Notes: generated from the letters alone by a model not told the origin. 64,000 bases of DNA from Lutispora sp003527145 (GCA_029983695.1 JASBZB010000001.1:62001-126000); one strand, 5' to 3'; counted from the first letter of the stretch, positions 51,398-60,846 are shown. Made by a program: numbers and translations.

Positions 51398-52330
51398 ATG
51401 AGAATAGTATTTATGGGCACACCCGATTTTGCGGTGCCCAGTTTAAAAGCATTATATGATAAGGGATATGATATATGCTCTGTGGTGGCACAGCCTGACA
51501 GGCCCAAAGGAAGAGGAAATAAGCTTGCAGCCCCTCCGGTAAAGGCAGCCGCATTGGAAATGGGGCTGGAGGTGCATCAGCCGCAAAAAATAAAAAGTCC
51601 TGAATTTGTAAAATTCCTTACAGATATTAAGCCTGATATAATAATTGTAGTGGCTTTTGGGCAGTTATTATCCAAAGAAATTCTTGATATACCTGCTTTC
51701 GGCTGCATCAATGTCCACGCTTCATTATTGCCGAGGCTCAGGGGAGCAGCTCCTATAAACTGGAGCATAATAAATGGAGATGAAGTCACCGGCATAACGA
51801 CGATGTATATGGATATAGGCCTTGATACGGGCGATATGCTTGCAAGAAAAGAAGTCAGGATTGGGAAAGATACAAATGCAAAAGAGCTGCATGATGAACT
51901 CTCCATAGCCGGTGCAGAAGTTTTGCTTAAGACCATAGAGGATATATTATCCGGGTGTTCTATAAGGACGAAGCAGAATAACGAAGAAGCCACATATGCG
52001 CCGATTCTTACAAAAGATATGGGCAAGATTGATTGGTCATGGGATTGCAAGAAAATTTATGACCTGATAAGGGGAACATATCCCTGGCCAGGCGCTTTTT
52101 CTTATTATAATGATAAAATGTTTAAAATATATACTTCAAAACCTGTTGATGCTGAAAGGCTTAATACTGATTGGGGCAAAATTATTGAAGTAAACACAGA
52201 TAGCATAGTCATCAGCTGCGGCAAAGGCTTTTTATCCATCTCTGAAATTCAGTTTGAAAACCAGAAGAGGATGAAAGTTGAGGACTACTTGAGAGGCCAC
52301 AGTATAGAAAATAACATCTTTATTGGTTAG
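51398..52330 (+). CDS. fmt: Methionyl-tRNA formyltransferase Fmt
   Basis: Fmt formylates initiator Met-tRNA. FMGTPDFAVPSLKAL is at the N terminus, INVHASLLPRLRGAAPI is the active-site region, and the C-terminal domain (about residues 205-310) binds tRNA. The length of 310 aa is normal. It follows def directly. Confidence 0.96.
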   Translation: MRIVFMGTPDFAVPSLKALYDKGYDICSVVAQPDRPKGRGNKLAAPPVKAAALEMGLEVHQPQKIKSPEFVKFLTDIKPDIIIVVAFGQLLSKEILDIPAFGCINVHASLLPRLRGAAPINWSIINGDEVTGITTMYMDIGLDTGDMLARKEVRIGKDTNAKELHDELSIAGAEVLLKTIEDILSGCSIRTKQNNEEATYAPILTKDMGKIDWSWDCKKIYDLIRGTYPWPGAFSYYNDKMFKIYTSKPVDAERLNTDWGKIIEVNTDSIVISCGKGFLSISEIQFENQKRMKVEDYLRGHSIENNIFIG

Positions 52331-52342
52331 GAGGAATGTTTA

Positions 52343-53035
52343 ATGTTTTACGGATACGGATATTACGATCCTACGTTTATATTGCTAATTCCGGCTATGG
52401 CTTTTGCCTTTTATGCCCAAACAAAGATTTCATCAACATTCAATAAGTTTCTGAGGATCAGAAACAGCAATGGCTATACAGGCTATGAAATCGCAAGAAG
52501 GATCCTGGATGCAAATGGTCTTTACAATGTTCCCATTGAACAGACCAGAGGACATTTGACAGATCACTATGATCCAAGGACTAAAGTGCTCAGATTATCC
52601 CAGGAGGTTTATAATGGGGCTTCGCTGGCTTCGGCGGGAGTGGCTGCCCATGAATGCGGCCATGCAATACAGCATAGCGAAAGTTATATGCCTCTCACTT
52701 TGAGAAATACGATTGCCCCAATTGCCTCCATAGGCTCACAGGCATCCTGGTTCTTGATCATAATAGCACTGGCATTAGGGATGATGAATTTATTTACCCT
52801 GGGGATATATCTTTTCAGTGCAGTGGTATTATTTCAAATAGTGACTTTGCCTGTTGAATATAATGCCAGCAAAAGAGCAATAATTGCATTAGAGGACTAT
52901 GGACTTGTTGGAAGCGGCGAAGTCTATGGTGCGAAGAAGGTTCTATCCGCTGCAGCACTTACTTATGTAGCTGCTACGCTTACTGCTGTACTGCAATTAT
53001 TAAGACTTTTGCTTATAAGAGGGAGAAGGGACTGA
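52343..53035 (+). CDS. YugP-family zinc metallopeptidase
   Basis: A membrane-bound neutral zinc peptidase of the Zn_peptidase_2 family (YugP). The zinc motif AAHECGHAIQH lies near residue 97 (HExxH-like), with several hydrophobic segments around it (about residues 8-25, 130-150, 200-220) and KVLRLSQEVYNG upstream. At 230 aa it has normal size; its substrates are unknown. GGAGG precedes the ATG. The stop lies within a terminator. Confidence 0.9.
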   Translation: MFYGYGYYDPTFILLIPAMAFAFYAQTKISSTFNKFLRIRNSNGYTGYEIARRILDANGLYNVPIEQTRGHLTDHYDPRTKVLRLSQEVYNGASLASAGVAAHECGHAIQHSESYMPLTLRNTIAPIASIGSQASWFLIIIALALGMMNLFTLGIYLFSAVVLFQIVTLPVEYNASKRAIIALEDYGLVGSGEVYGAKKVLSAAALTYVAATLTAVLQLLRLLLIRGRRD

Positions 53036-53056
53036 TAGCATTGCTATCAGTTTTTT
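53032..53056 (+). terminator. Rho-independent terminator after the YugP-type gene
   Basis: CTGATAGCA and TGCTATCAG form a compact hairpin followed by TTTTTT. The stop codon of the preceding gene is inside the stem. Confidence 0.8.
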
Positions 53057-53218
53057 AGAACCTGTTTAGTATCTGCAGGTGGCTGAGATTTTGAACAGAT
53101 TTTTAGTCAGACAAGGCAAATTTTCGCAGTAATACCGGTGGTATTCTGAGAGAATTTAACGCAGTATGGCGGAAAAACTGCCAAAAGATAAGGTACAAGA
53201 AGATGTTGAACAGTGTCT
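53057..53218. mobile_element. Probable 162-bp MITE (non-autonomous palindromic element)
   Basis: The ends form imperfect terminal inverted repeats: AGAACCTGTTTAGTAT at 53057-53072 and its counterpart ATGTTGAACAGTGTCT at 53203-53218 match at 11 of 16 positions. TTA occurs at both edges and may be a target duplication. Inside are a long hairpin (53118-53136 with 53140-53157) and a short one (GCAGT/ACTGC, 53161-53181). There is no coding frame. It fills the gap between a terminator and rsmB. The call is from structure alone. Confidence 0.55.
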
Positions 53219-53237
53219 TAGATAAGGAGTGCATCAT

Positions 53238-54584
53238 ATGGATAAAAGCTGGGCCCGGGAAGAAGCCTATTTGATTTTGAGCAAGGTTATCAGCAGAGGG
53301 GCTTATTCAAACATTGAGATAAGAAAAAAATTGAACAGCTCCGGCTTGGAAAAGCTAGATAAGGCCCTGGTAACGGAAATAGTAAACGGTACATTGAGAA
53401 ATATGATATATATCGATTGGGTGCTGAGCAAGTTTTCAAATATTAAAGAAGAAAAAATATCTGCCAATATAAAAAATATTCTAAGGTGCGGAGTCTATCA
53501 AATAATGTTTTTAGATAAAATTCCTGACTCGGCAGTTTGCAATGAGAGCGTGGAGTTAGCCAAAAAATATGGGAATATGGGATCATCCAAGTTTGTAAAT
53601 GGCTTGCTGAGAAATATTGTGAGGAATAAAGAGACGATTGGATATCCGGATAAAGGTAAATTGGCAGAATACTTATCTGTTAAATATTCTCACCCAGTCT
53701 GGCTGGTAGAAAAATGGCTGAAGGACTTTGAAGATAAATTCACCGAAGAATTGATGAAAAGCAATAATGATGTGCCTCCCCTAACAATAAGGATTAATAA
53801 GCTTAAGACAAATAAGCAGGAGGTCATTGATGATCTTGAAGGTCACGGCATTGCATGTTCTGAGGGTTTATACAACGAAGAGGCTGTAAGCGTGAGAGGA
53901 ACATCCTCTATTGAAAGCTTAGAAATTTTTAATAAGGGTTTTTTTTCAGTCCAGGATGAGAGCTCCATGCTGGTAAGCAAGGTCATGAATCCCAAACCCG
54001 ATTCACTGATAATAGATGTTTGCAGTGCGCCCGGAGGAAAAGCTGCCCATATGGCTGAGTTGATGGATAATAAAGGCTTAATAATCGCAAGGGATATACA
54101 TCAGCACAAACTGGATTTGATAAATAAGGCTTGCAGCAGGTTAGGCATAAATATTGTTAAAACTCAGTTGTTTGATGCACTGAGCATAGACAAGGCTTAT
54201 ATAGGAGCTGCTGACGGCGTTTTGGTGGATGCTCCTTGCAGCGGGCTCGGCTTGCTCAGGAGAAAGCCTGATCTGAGATGGAAGAAAAAGCCCGATGACT
54301 TAGACAGTCTTTCAAATATTCAATATGAAATACTTAAAAATGCTTCCCTATATGTAAAAAAAGGAGGAGCTTTGATATACAGCACTTGTACTCTGAATAA
54401 AAATGAAAATATTGAAATAGTAAAAAAATTTCTAGCCGCCAATGACGGTTTTTATTTAGATAATATAGAAAACCTGATACCTCAAAATTTATATGCCCCT
54501 GATGCTAAGGAAGGTTATTTAGAACTCTTCCCGCATATTCATAATACGGATGGCTTTTTTATTGCGAGGTTGATAAAAAGATGA
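53238..54584 (+). CDS. rsmB: 16S rRNA (cytosine-967-C5)-methyltransferase RsmB
   Basis: RsmB methylates C967 of 16S rRNA. The N-terminal NusB-like domain (about residues 1-130) is followed by the SAM-dependent domain with VCSAPGGKAAHMAELM, LVDAPCSGLGLLRRKPDLRW (catalytic Cys of the PCS motif) and YSTCTLNKNENIEIV. ATG at 53238 (448 aa) follows AAGGAG; the GTG at 53229 overlaps that site. A three- or four-base overlap with the in-frame ATG of rlmN region follows. Confidence 0.95.
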   Translation: MDKSWAREEAYLILSKVISRGAYSNIEIRKKLNSSGLEKLDKALVTEIVNGTLRNMIYIDWVLSKFSNIKEEKISANIKNILRCGVYQIMFLDKIPDSAVCNESVELAKKYGNMGSSKFVNGLLRNIVRNKETIGYPDKGKLAEYLSVKYSHPVWLVEKWLKDFEDKFTEELMKSNNDVPPLTIRINKLKTNKQEVIDDLEGHGIACSEGLYNEEAVSVRGTSSIESLEIFNKGFFSVQDESSMLVSKVMNPKPDSLIIDVCSAPGGKAAHMAELMDNKGLIIARDIHQHKLDLINKACSRLGINIVKTQLFDALSIDKAYIGAADGVLVDAPCSGLGLLRRKPDLRWKKKPDDLDSLSNIQYEILKNASLYVKKGGALIYSTCTLNKNENIEIVKKFLAANDGFYLDNIENLIPQNLYAPDAKEGYLELFPHIHNTDGFFIARLIKR

Positions 54585-54598
54585 TGGAGTGGGAAACA

Positions 54599-55627
54599 AT
54601 GGATAAATGTGACATAAAAAACTTCACTGTTAAAGAACTGGAAGAAATGATGATAAAAAACGGATACCCGAGATTCAGGGGAGTACAGATATTTAAATGG
54701 ATATACAAAGATGTGGCAAACTTTAAGGATATGAAAAATTTGCCCGGCGATATCATTGAGTTTTTGGAGGAGAATTTTTATATCGGAAGGGCGATATTGA
54801 TTAATAAGCAGCAATCCAAGGACGGTACAATAAAATATTTGCTTGGGCTTCATGATAAAAATGCGGTAGAATGTGTCTTGATGGAATATAAGCATGGTTA
54901 TTCCATTTGCATATCAAGCCAGGTTGGCTGCAGGATGCAATGCAGCTTCTGTGCCTCAACAGAAGGCGGCTTAGTGAGAAGCCTGAGTGCCGGTGAAATG
55001 GTTGAACAAGTCATGGCAACTGCGCGGGAAAGGGAAATTGTGATTTCCAATATTGTGATCATGGGTATAGGTGAACCTTTTGATAATTATGATGAATTGA
55101 TGAAATTCTTAAATATTATTAACAGTAAAGACGGAATAAATATAGGAATGAGACATATAACCATATCTACTTCCGGTTTAGTACCGAGGGTATATGGCTT
55201 TGCAGATGAAAATCTGCAGTGCACCTTGGCTGTATCATTGCATAGCGCTATAGATGAGGTTAGGAACATGCTGATGCCTATAAACAGGAAGTACAATATA
55301 TCTGAGCTGATAAAAGCTTGTGATTACTATATAAGCAAAACTAATAGAAGGATAACGTTTGAGTACGCGCTGATAAAAGATGTAAATGACGGTGTGAATG
55401 ATGCTGATGCTCTCGTCAAGCTGCTAAGGGGAAAGCTTTGCCATATAAATCTGATACCGATAAATCCGGTGTCCGGGAAAGCACATATCAGGTCAGGGCA
55501 TGAGAGAGTGGAAAAATTCAAAAAAATAATAGAAGACAATGGACTTCAGGTTACGTTAAGAAGGGAATTAGGAACAGATATTCAGGGCGCATGCGGTCAA
55601 TTAAGAAAAAATTATATTGCCCGATAA
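54599..55627 (+). CDS. rlmN: Dual-specificity RNA methyltransferase RlmN
   Basis: RlmN is a radical-SAM enzyme that makes 2-methyladenosine in 23S rRNA and some tRNAs. The cluster motif CRMQCSFCAS near residue 111, GIGEPFDNYDELMKF and GTDIQGACGQLR (catalytic Cys) at the end are typical. ATG at 54599 (342 aa) is spaced seven bases from GGAGTGG; ATG codons at 54581 and 54584 overlap the rsmB stop and are also possible. It precedes prpC as in Bacillus. Confidence 0.95.
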   Translation: MDKCDIKNFTVKELEEMMIKNGYPRFRGVQIFKWIYKDVANFKDMKNLPGDIIEFLEENFYIGRAILINKQQSKDGTIKYLLGLHDKNAVECVLMEYKHGYSICISSQVGCRMQCSFCASTEGGLVRSLSAGEMVEQVMATAREREIVISNIVIMGIGEPFDNYDELMKFLNIINSKDGINIGMRHITISTSGLVPRVYGFADENLQCTLAVSLHSAIDEVRNMLMPINRKYNISELIKACDYYISKTNRRITFEYALIKDVNDGVNDADALVKLLRGKLCHINLIPINPVSGKAHIRSGHERVEKFKKIIEDNGLQVTLRRELGTDIQGACGQLRKNYIAR

Positions 55628-55780
55628 AATATTGCTGAGATTAATATACTATTGAGGCTTTATGCCATCGTATAATGGTATTATAATAAAATTAAAGGGT
55701 TTTTGCATATTGTGTCGAAAATAAATGTTTTAAGCAAATTTGTTAATAATCCTATTCCAACCAGAAATAGAGGTGTTTTA

Positions 55781-56551
55781 ATGAGGTCATTTGGTGCTAC
55801 TCATGTTGGTTTGGTCAGAAAAATAAATGAAGATTCTTTTTACTGCCAAGAAAAATACGAGTACAGCAAACCATACATTTGTATGATAGCAGATGGTATG
55901 GGCGGACATAATGCAGGTGAAGTGGCCAGCACAATGGCGGTTACTGAAGTGAAGGGCTTTTTAAAAAAAGCCATAAAGAATTCTGTTGGCTATGGAATAG
56001 AGGACTATGAGAATTTAGTAAGAGAAGCCTTTTTATTTGCTAACAAGTGCATTTATAATAGCTCTATGAAGAATAAAGAACGTTTAGGCATGGGGACTAC
56101 GCTGACACTTGCCCTGATTGTAGAAAACAATTTGATAATAGGGCATGTGGGAGACAGCAGGATGTATATAATAAAAAACGGGTGCCTGTCAAAGGTTACA
56201 GAGGATCATTCTTACGTAGCAGAGTTAATAAAAAATGGAACCATCAAACCGGAAGAGGCGAACCATCATCCCCAGAAAAATCTGATAACCAGAGCTCTGG
56301 GAACCTCCAGGACCATAGAGGTCGATGTAAAAAAGGTTGCTATAGAAAATGGGGATTTCATTCTAATGTGTACCGATGGTTTATCAAATATGCTATCAGA
56401 TGATGAAATATTGAGCACAGCAACCTCCGAAAGGGAAATTCAATCTGTTTGCCATGAACTTGTCGACAAGGCTAATCTCAATGGAGGCCTTGATAATGTA
56501 ACAGTGATTGTTATTGAAGTTGAGCTTGGAGGTGAAGATAATGATAGGTAA
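55781..56551 (+). CDS. prpC: PP2C-family protein phosphatase PrpC/Stp
   Basis: PrpC removes phosphate from Ser/Thr residues placed by the neighbouring kinase PrkC. PP2C motifs include GLVRKINEDSF, MIADGMGGHNAGEVAS (metal-binding Asp), GHVGDSRMYII and LMCTDGLSNML, with GGLDNVTVIVIEV near the end. ATG at 55781 (256 aa) follows AGAGGTG; an upstream in-frame extension is not family sequence. It overlaps prkC by 11 bases. Confidence 0.95.
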   Translation: MRSFGATHVGLVRKINEDSFYCQEKYEYSKPYICMIADGMGGHNAGEVASTMAVTEVKGFLKKAIKNSVGYGIEDYENLVREAFLFANKCIYNSSMKNKERLGMGTTLTLALIVENNLIIGHVGDSRMYIIKNGCLSKVTEDHSYVAELIKNGTIKPEEANHHPQKNLITRALGTSRTIEVDVKKVAIENGDFILMCTDGLSNMLSDDEILSTATSEREIQSVCHELVDKANLNGGLDNVTVIVIEVELGGEDNDR

Positions 56552-58430
56552 GGTCCTTGGAGGCAGATATGAAATATTGGAGAAAATTGGCGGCGGAGGC
56601 ATGGCTCTCGTCTATAAAGCTAAATGCCGCTTGTTGAATAGATTCGTAGCAGTTAAGATATTGAGATCCGAGTTTACGGGAGATGAAGAATTTGTAAAAA
56701 AATTCAAAAGAGAATCCCAATCAGCGGCCAGCTTATCTCATCCTAATATTGTAGGGATTTATGATGTGGGGATGGAAGACGACATATACTATATAGTCAT
56801 GGAATATATAAAAGGCCAGACTTTAAAGGAATTGATAAAGTCTAAAGGGGCTTTGGGTGTTGAATATGCTACAAATATAGCGCTTCAGATTGCTGCGGCT
56901 TTGGAACATGCTCATATGAATCATATCGTTCATAGAGATATAAAATCACATAATATAATGATAAAGGATGATAATACTGTAAAGGTTACTGACTTTGGAA
57001 TTGCCAGGGCCGTATCCTCCTGCACCATAACCAATACAGGCAATATAATAGGATCTGTGCATTATTTTTCACCGGAGCAGGCCCGAGGAGGGTATACTGA
57101 TGAGAAATCAGATATTTATTCCTTGGGAGTAGTGATGTATGAACTGGTAACAGGAAGGCTTCCCTTCGAAGGAGAAACACCGATATCAGTGGCCCTGAAG
57201 CATATTCAGGAGGAAGCAGTAAACCCAAGGGAAATAAATAATAGGATTCCCAAAAGTCTTGAAGACATAATCATGAAAGCAATGGAGAAGGATGTGTCTA
57301 AAAGATACAGCAATGTAGGAGAAATTATTGCCGATCTTAAACAATCCCTTATCATGCCTAACGGTGATTTCGTAAAAAAGAAAAAGGATATAGATGAAAA
57401 TACAAAAGTTATTGAGCCTATTAAGCATATTGATGTTGAGGAGAAGCTGACTGTCGAAAGTAAACCGGAGGAGAAAAAGGTTCAACCCAGGAGCAGTAAA
57501 AAAATCACTGTGATTGCAATCTTGTCAGGTCTATTTCTTGCTTTGCTTATTTTTGGCGGCTATTTAATAGTGAACAGCATATTTAATGTTAAGATAGCAA
57601 ATGTACCGAATGTTATCGGAGATAGTGAGGAAGAAGCACGAAAAGAGTTAGAAGCCTTAGGCTTTGTCATGGAAGTAGTCGAAGAGAGGGTCTTCAATAA
57701 AGATGTTCCTGAAGGGCATATAGTGAGGCAGGATCCAAAGCCTGAAACATCAAACAAGGTTACGAATCCGGTCAGAGTTGTTTTGAGCAAAGGACCGAAA
57801 AAGGTTCCGGTGCCCGCTCTCGTCGGAAAGAATTATGATGAGGTGGATATATTGTTAGAAAGCGTTGGACTGGAAGAAGGAGAGCCTTCACAGGAATACA
57901 GCCCATATCCTAGCGGAATAGTTATAAGACAAAGTATTCTTGAAGGTACCGAGGTTGATGAGGGTACGAAGATAGATTATGTCATAAGCGGTGGACCGGA
58001 GAAGTTTTTTATGACGAATTTCATAGGTTCAAATATTGAAGACGTTAAAAAGCAGTTAATCGTATTAGATTTAATTTTGGGAAATGAAACTCCTGAATTC
58101 AACGATGATGTTCCTAAGGGCGTTGTTATAAACCAAACCCCGAAGGCCGGTACGGAAGTGAGCAAAAAAAGCGTGGTGGATTTCGTGGTGAGCAAAGGGC
58201 CTGAAGAGAAACCTATAAAAAAGTATCTGAATGTCGAATTACCGAAAAATTTGGATAGGATGAAAGTGACCATATTTAAAATTGAAGGGGATAAGAGCAC
58301 CTTGATCTATGAAAATACCCATTCGGCTTCTGACAGTCCTTTGAGGATAGAAATAAGCGGTAAAGGTGAAGTTAAATTTGAAGTGTATATAAATAACAGT
58401 TTTCATGATAGCGCAGTATATAACTTCTAA
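56541..58430 (+). CDS. prkC: Ser/Thr protein kinase PrkC with three PASTA domains
   Basis: PrkC is a membrane kinase that senses peptidoglycan fragments and, in Bacillus, triggers spore germination. Residues about 10-270 are the kinase: glycine loop IGGGGMALVYKA, VAVK (Lys39), HRDIKSHN (Asp133) and DFG (151-153). A juxtamembrane linker leads to one helix (about 322-346). Three PASTA repeats follow (about 351-417, 418-485, 486-553), each ending VLSKGP, VISGGP or VVSKGP. A further C-terminal part of about 75 residues is not PASTA-like. ATG at 56541 follows GGAGGTGA (629 aa). Confidence 0.96.
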   Translation: MIGKVLGGRYEILEKIGGGGMALVYKAKCRLLNRFVAVKILRSEFTGDEEFVKKFKRESQSAASLSHPNIVGIYDVGMEDDIYYIVMEYIKGQTLKELIKSKGALGVEYATNIALQIAAALEHAHMNHIVHRDIKSHNIMIKDDNTVKVTDFGIARAVSSCTITNTGNIIGSVHYFSPEQARGGYTDEKSDIYSLGVVMYELVTGRLPFEGETPISVALKHIQEEAVNPREINNRIPKSLEDIIMKAMEKDVSKRYSNVGEIIADLKQSLIMPNGDFVKKKKDIDENTKVIEPIKHIDVEEKLTVESKPEEKKVQPRSSKKITVIAILSGLFLALLIFGGYLIVNSIFNVKIANVPNVIGDSEEEARKELEALGFVMEVVEERVFNKDVPEGHIVRQDPKPETSNKVTNPVRVVLSKGPKKVPVPALVGKNYDEVDILLESVGLEEGEPSQEYSPYPSGIVIRQSILEGTEVDEGTKIDYVISGGPEKFFMTNFIGSNIEDVKKQLIVLDLILGNETPEFNDDVPKGVVINQTPKAGTEVSKKSVVDFVVSKGPEEKPIKKYLNVELPKNLDRMKVTIFKIEGDKSTLIYENTHSASDSPLRIEISGKGEVKFEVYINNSFHDSAVYNF

Positions 58431-58442
58431 TGGAGGATGTCT

Positions 58443-59315
58443 ATGATATCAGGCATTATTACAAAAGGCATTGGCGGCTTTTATTATGTGGATGCAGACG
58501 AGCATATATTTGAATGCAGGGCTCGAGGCAGATTCAGAAAAGACCATATAGTCCCGATGGTAGGAGACTGGGTGGATATTGAAGTCGATGACAGGACGAA
58601 GCAGGGCTATGTTATTAATATCCATGAAAGAAAGAATCAACTGCAAAGGCCGATGGTCGCTAATATCGACCAGGTTATAATTGTATTCGCCGCAAAAAAG
58701 CCTGATATAAATATCAGCTTGCTGCAAAAATTTATGGTATATGGAGAATATGTGGGGCTGAAGATTGTTGTTTGTATAAATAAAATTGATCTGGATGAAG
58801 AGAATGAAACAGAACCTATAAAGGCTATGTTAAGAAGTATTCCCTATGATTTTATTTGCACCAGCGCTAAGCATGGAATCGGAATTTCTGAACTGAAAGA
58901 AAAGTTGAGGGGCAATATATCTGTTTTTGCAGGGCCTTCAGGTGCCGGAAAATCTTCGCTGCTAAACTCTATCAATCCAGGGTTGTATTTAAAAATCGGT
59001 GATTTGAGTCATAAAACCGAAAGGGGCACTCATACAACCAGACATGCAGAGTTGATCAAGCTTGCTTTTGGAGGTATGGTCGTTGATACACCCGGCTTTA
59101 CTGCCTTTGATTTAGTAGATATTGATGAAGCTGAGCTTCAGTACCTGTTCCCAGAATTCCAAGAGTATTTAAATTGCCGATTTCCATCCTGCAGGCATTA
59201 TAAAGAACCTGAATGTGGGGTAAAACAGGCTGTTGATGAAGGAAACATCAATTCCATAAGATATGAACATTATATACAAATTCTGTGTGAATTAATGAAA
59301 AATAGGAGGTATTAA
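58443..59315 (+). CDS. rsgA: Ribosome small subunit GTPase RsgA
   Basis: RsgA is a circularly permuted GTPase that matures the 30S subunit. The OB domain comes first, then VCINKIDL (G4) ahead of FAGPSGAGKSSLLNSI (G1) and VVDTPGFTAFDL (G3), showing the permutation. A zinc-binding C terminus reads CRFPSCRHYKEPECGV. ATG at 58443 (290 aa) is six bases from TGGAGG. It follows prkC by 12 bases and precedes rpe, as in Bacillus. Confidence 0.96.
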   Translation: MISGIITKGIGGFYYVDADEHIFECRARGRFRKDHIVPMVGDWVDIEVDDRTKQGYVINIHERKNQLQRPMVANIDQVIIVFAAKKPDINISLLQKFMVYGEYVGLKIVVCINKIDLDEENETEPIKAMLRSIPYDFICTSAKHGIGISELKEKLRGNISVFAGPSGAGKSSLLNSINPGLYLKIGDLSHKTERGTHTTRHAELIKLAFGGMVVDTPGFTAFDLVDIDEAELQYLFPEFQEYLNCRFPSCRHYKEPECGVKQAVDEGNINSIRYEHYIQILCELMKNRRY

Positions 59316-59316
59316 A

Positions 59317-59976
59317 TTGATAAAAGTTGCGCCATCCATACTGTCTGCCGATTTTGCCAATATGTCTTTGGATGTTAAAACTGTTGAAGAGGCTGGAGCC
59401 GATATGCTTCATATCGATGTTATGGATGGTCATTTTGTCCCTAACATAACTATAGGAGCACCCGTTGTTAAAAGTCTGCGAAAAGTGACTGATCTGGTTT
59501 TTGATGTGCATTTGATGATTGACAATCCGGAACAGTATATAAAAGATTTTGTATTGGCCGGAGCTGAGATAATAACCGTACATGCTGAAGCATCAAAGCA
59601 TTTGCACAGGCTGCTCCAGATGATAAGAAATGAGGGAGTGAAGGCTGGCTTAGCTTTAAATCCTGCAACACCGATTTCAGTTCTTGAGCATCTTTTGGAT
59701 GATCTGGACATGGTATTGATTATGTCGGTCAACCCAGGCTTTGGAGGGCAAAAGTTTATTCCGGCCATTTACGATAAAATTTCCTTGACAAGTGAATATC
59801 TTAGTGAAAAGAATAGATATATACCCATCCAAGTGGACGGAGGAATTGGACTGGACAATATTAAAAAAGTGTGCGATTGCGGAGCTGAAATTATAGTTTC
59901 GGGCTCAGCAATATTTAATTCGGATAGTATAAAAGAGACAATTTGGCTCATGAAAAAGGCAGATGAGGCTGAATAA
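59317..59976 (+). CDS. rpe: Ribulose-phosphate 3-epimerase Rpe
   Basis: Rpe interconverts ribulose-5-phosphate and xylulose-5-phosphate in the pentose phosphate pathway. Motifs are VAPSILSADFANM, HIDVMDGHFVPNITIG (metal His/Asp), VHLMIDNPEQYI, VNPGFGGQKFI and VDGGIGLDNI. TTG start behind AGGAGG; 219 aa. Its stop overlaps the start of thiN by one base. Confidence 0.97.
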   Translation: MIKVAPSILSADFANMSLDVKTVEEAGADMLHIDVMDGHFVPNITIGAPVVKSLRKVTDLVFDVHLMIDNPEQYIKDFVLAGAEIITVHAEASKHLHRLLQMIRNEGVKAGLALNPATPISVLEHLLDDLDMVLIMSVNPGFGGQKFIPAIYDKISLTSEYLSEKNRYIPIQVDGGIGLDNIKKVCDCGAEIIVSGSAIFNSDSIKETIWLMKKADEAE

Positions 59977-60608
59977 TGAAGACCGCAATAATCTGTAATG
60001 GACAGGTCACAGATTATAAATATAGCATGGATATTATTAAAGATACGGATTATATAATATGTGCCGACGGCGGCACAAGACACGCATATAAAATGGGCAT
60101 ATGCCCGGATCTGATCATTGGAGATTTTGACTCCACAAATGACTTTTATCTAGAGCATTACAAGAAAATGGGAGTTAAGATACAGGAATATCCTAGGGAT
60201 AAAGATAAAACAGATAGCCATATATGTATTCTGAAAGCCCTTGATTTTTCCAGTGAGATTGTGCTGTTAGGCGTAACCGGCAGCAGGCTGGATCATACTC
60301 TGGCCAATATTTCCTTGCTAAAGCTGGGACTGGATAAGAATATAAAGATGTATATTGCAGATAAGCAGAACGAAATTTACTTGATAAATGACAAAATAAC
60401 TATAAGAGGCAAGCCCGGAGATCTATTTTCCCTTCTTCCGCTAACACCGCGGGTAGAAGGTATAAAGGTTTGCGGGGCCAGGTATGAATTGGATGAAGCT
60501 GTTATGGAGATTGGTGATCCATATGGAACGAGCAATGTATTTGATCAAGAAAGAGTAGAAATAAAAATAGAAAAAGGCTATTTATTGGTTATAAAATCAA
60601 AAGATTGA
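59976..60608 (+). CDS. thiN: Thiamine pyrophosphokinase ThiN
   Basis: ThiN pyrophosphorylates thiamine to thiamine diphosphate. The catalytic region ICADGGTRHAYKMG and LIGDFDSTN is near residues 28-52, with KDKTDSHICILKALD and GVTGSRLDHTLANISLL downstream. At 210 aa it has normal size. No TPP riboswitch is seen; the gene is translationally coupled to rpe. A terminator follows. Confidence 0.93.
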   Translation: MKTAIICNGQVTDYKYSMDIIKDTDYIICADGGTRHAYKMGICPDLIIGDFDSTNDFYLEHYKKMGVKIQEYPRDKDKTDSHICILKALDFSSEIVLLGVTGSRLDHTLANISLLKLGLDKNIKMYIADKQNEIYLINDKITIRGKPGDLFSLLPLTPRVEGIKVCGARYELDEAVMEIGDPYGTSNVFDQERVEIKIEKGYLLVIKSKD

Positions 60609-60620
60609 GTAACAATCGGA

Positions 60621-60660
60621 CCTCTATACGAGTATTATATAAGTATAGAGGTTATTTTTT
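60621..60660 (+). terminator. Terminator after thiN
   Basis: CCTCTATAC pairs with GTATAGAGG around a 12-base A/T loop, followed by TTATTTTTT. It lies just before the first small membrane gene, so that gene would need read-through or its own promoter. Confidence 0.75.
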
Positions 60661-60672
60661 GGGGGAGTCAAT

Positions 60673-60828
60673 ATGGGATATTCCTATAAGAAATTTGCAG
60701 GCGTCATGTGCATTGTATTAGCAGGAACGATTTTGATCAGGGTATTGCCTTCTTGGGCCTGGTATACGGTTATTACAGCACTCATTGCCTCAATATGTTA
60801 CTTAGTATATAATTCTCTTTTCGGGTAG
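60673..60828 (+). CDS. Small hydrophobic protein, 51 aa, at the spoVM position
   Basis: An ATG behind GGGGGAG opens a 51-codon frame: MGYSYKKFAG, then a hydrophobic stretch with two predicted membrane segments (about residues 8-24 and 29-47), ending VYNSLFG. I do not recognise the family. It lies between thiN and rpmB, where Bacillus has the 26-residue spoVM, but its sequence does not resemble SpoVM. The good ribosome site, the basic N terminus and the tight spacing to the next small gene make it likely to be real. Confidence 0.6.
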   Translation: MGYSYKKFAGVMCIVLAGTILIRVLPSWAWYTVITALIASICYLVYNSLFG

Positions 60829-60846
60829 ATGAGGAGGGACAATGTT

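Noticed and set aside
57601..58200. Internal repeats in prkC as a DNA repeat element
   Set aside because: They are the three PASTA protein domains, diverged at DNA level; an ordinary feature of the kinase family.
59800..59976. A TPP riboswitch for thiN
   Set aside because: thiN begins inside the end of rpe with no leader, and no thi-box-like sequence was seen.
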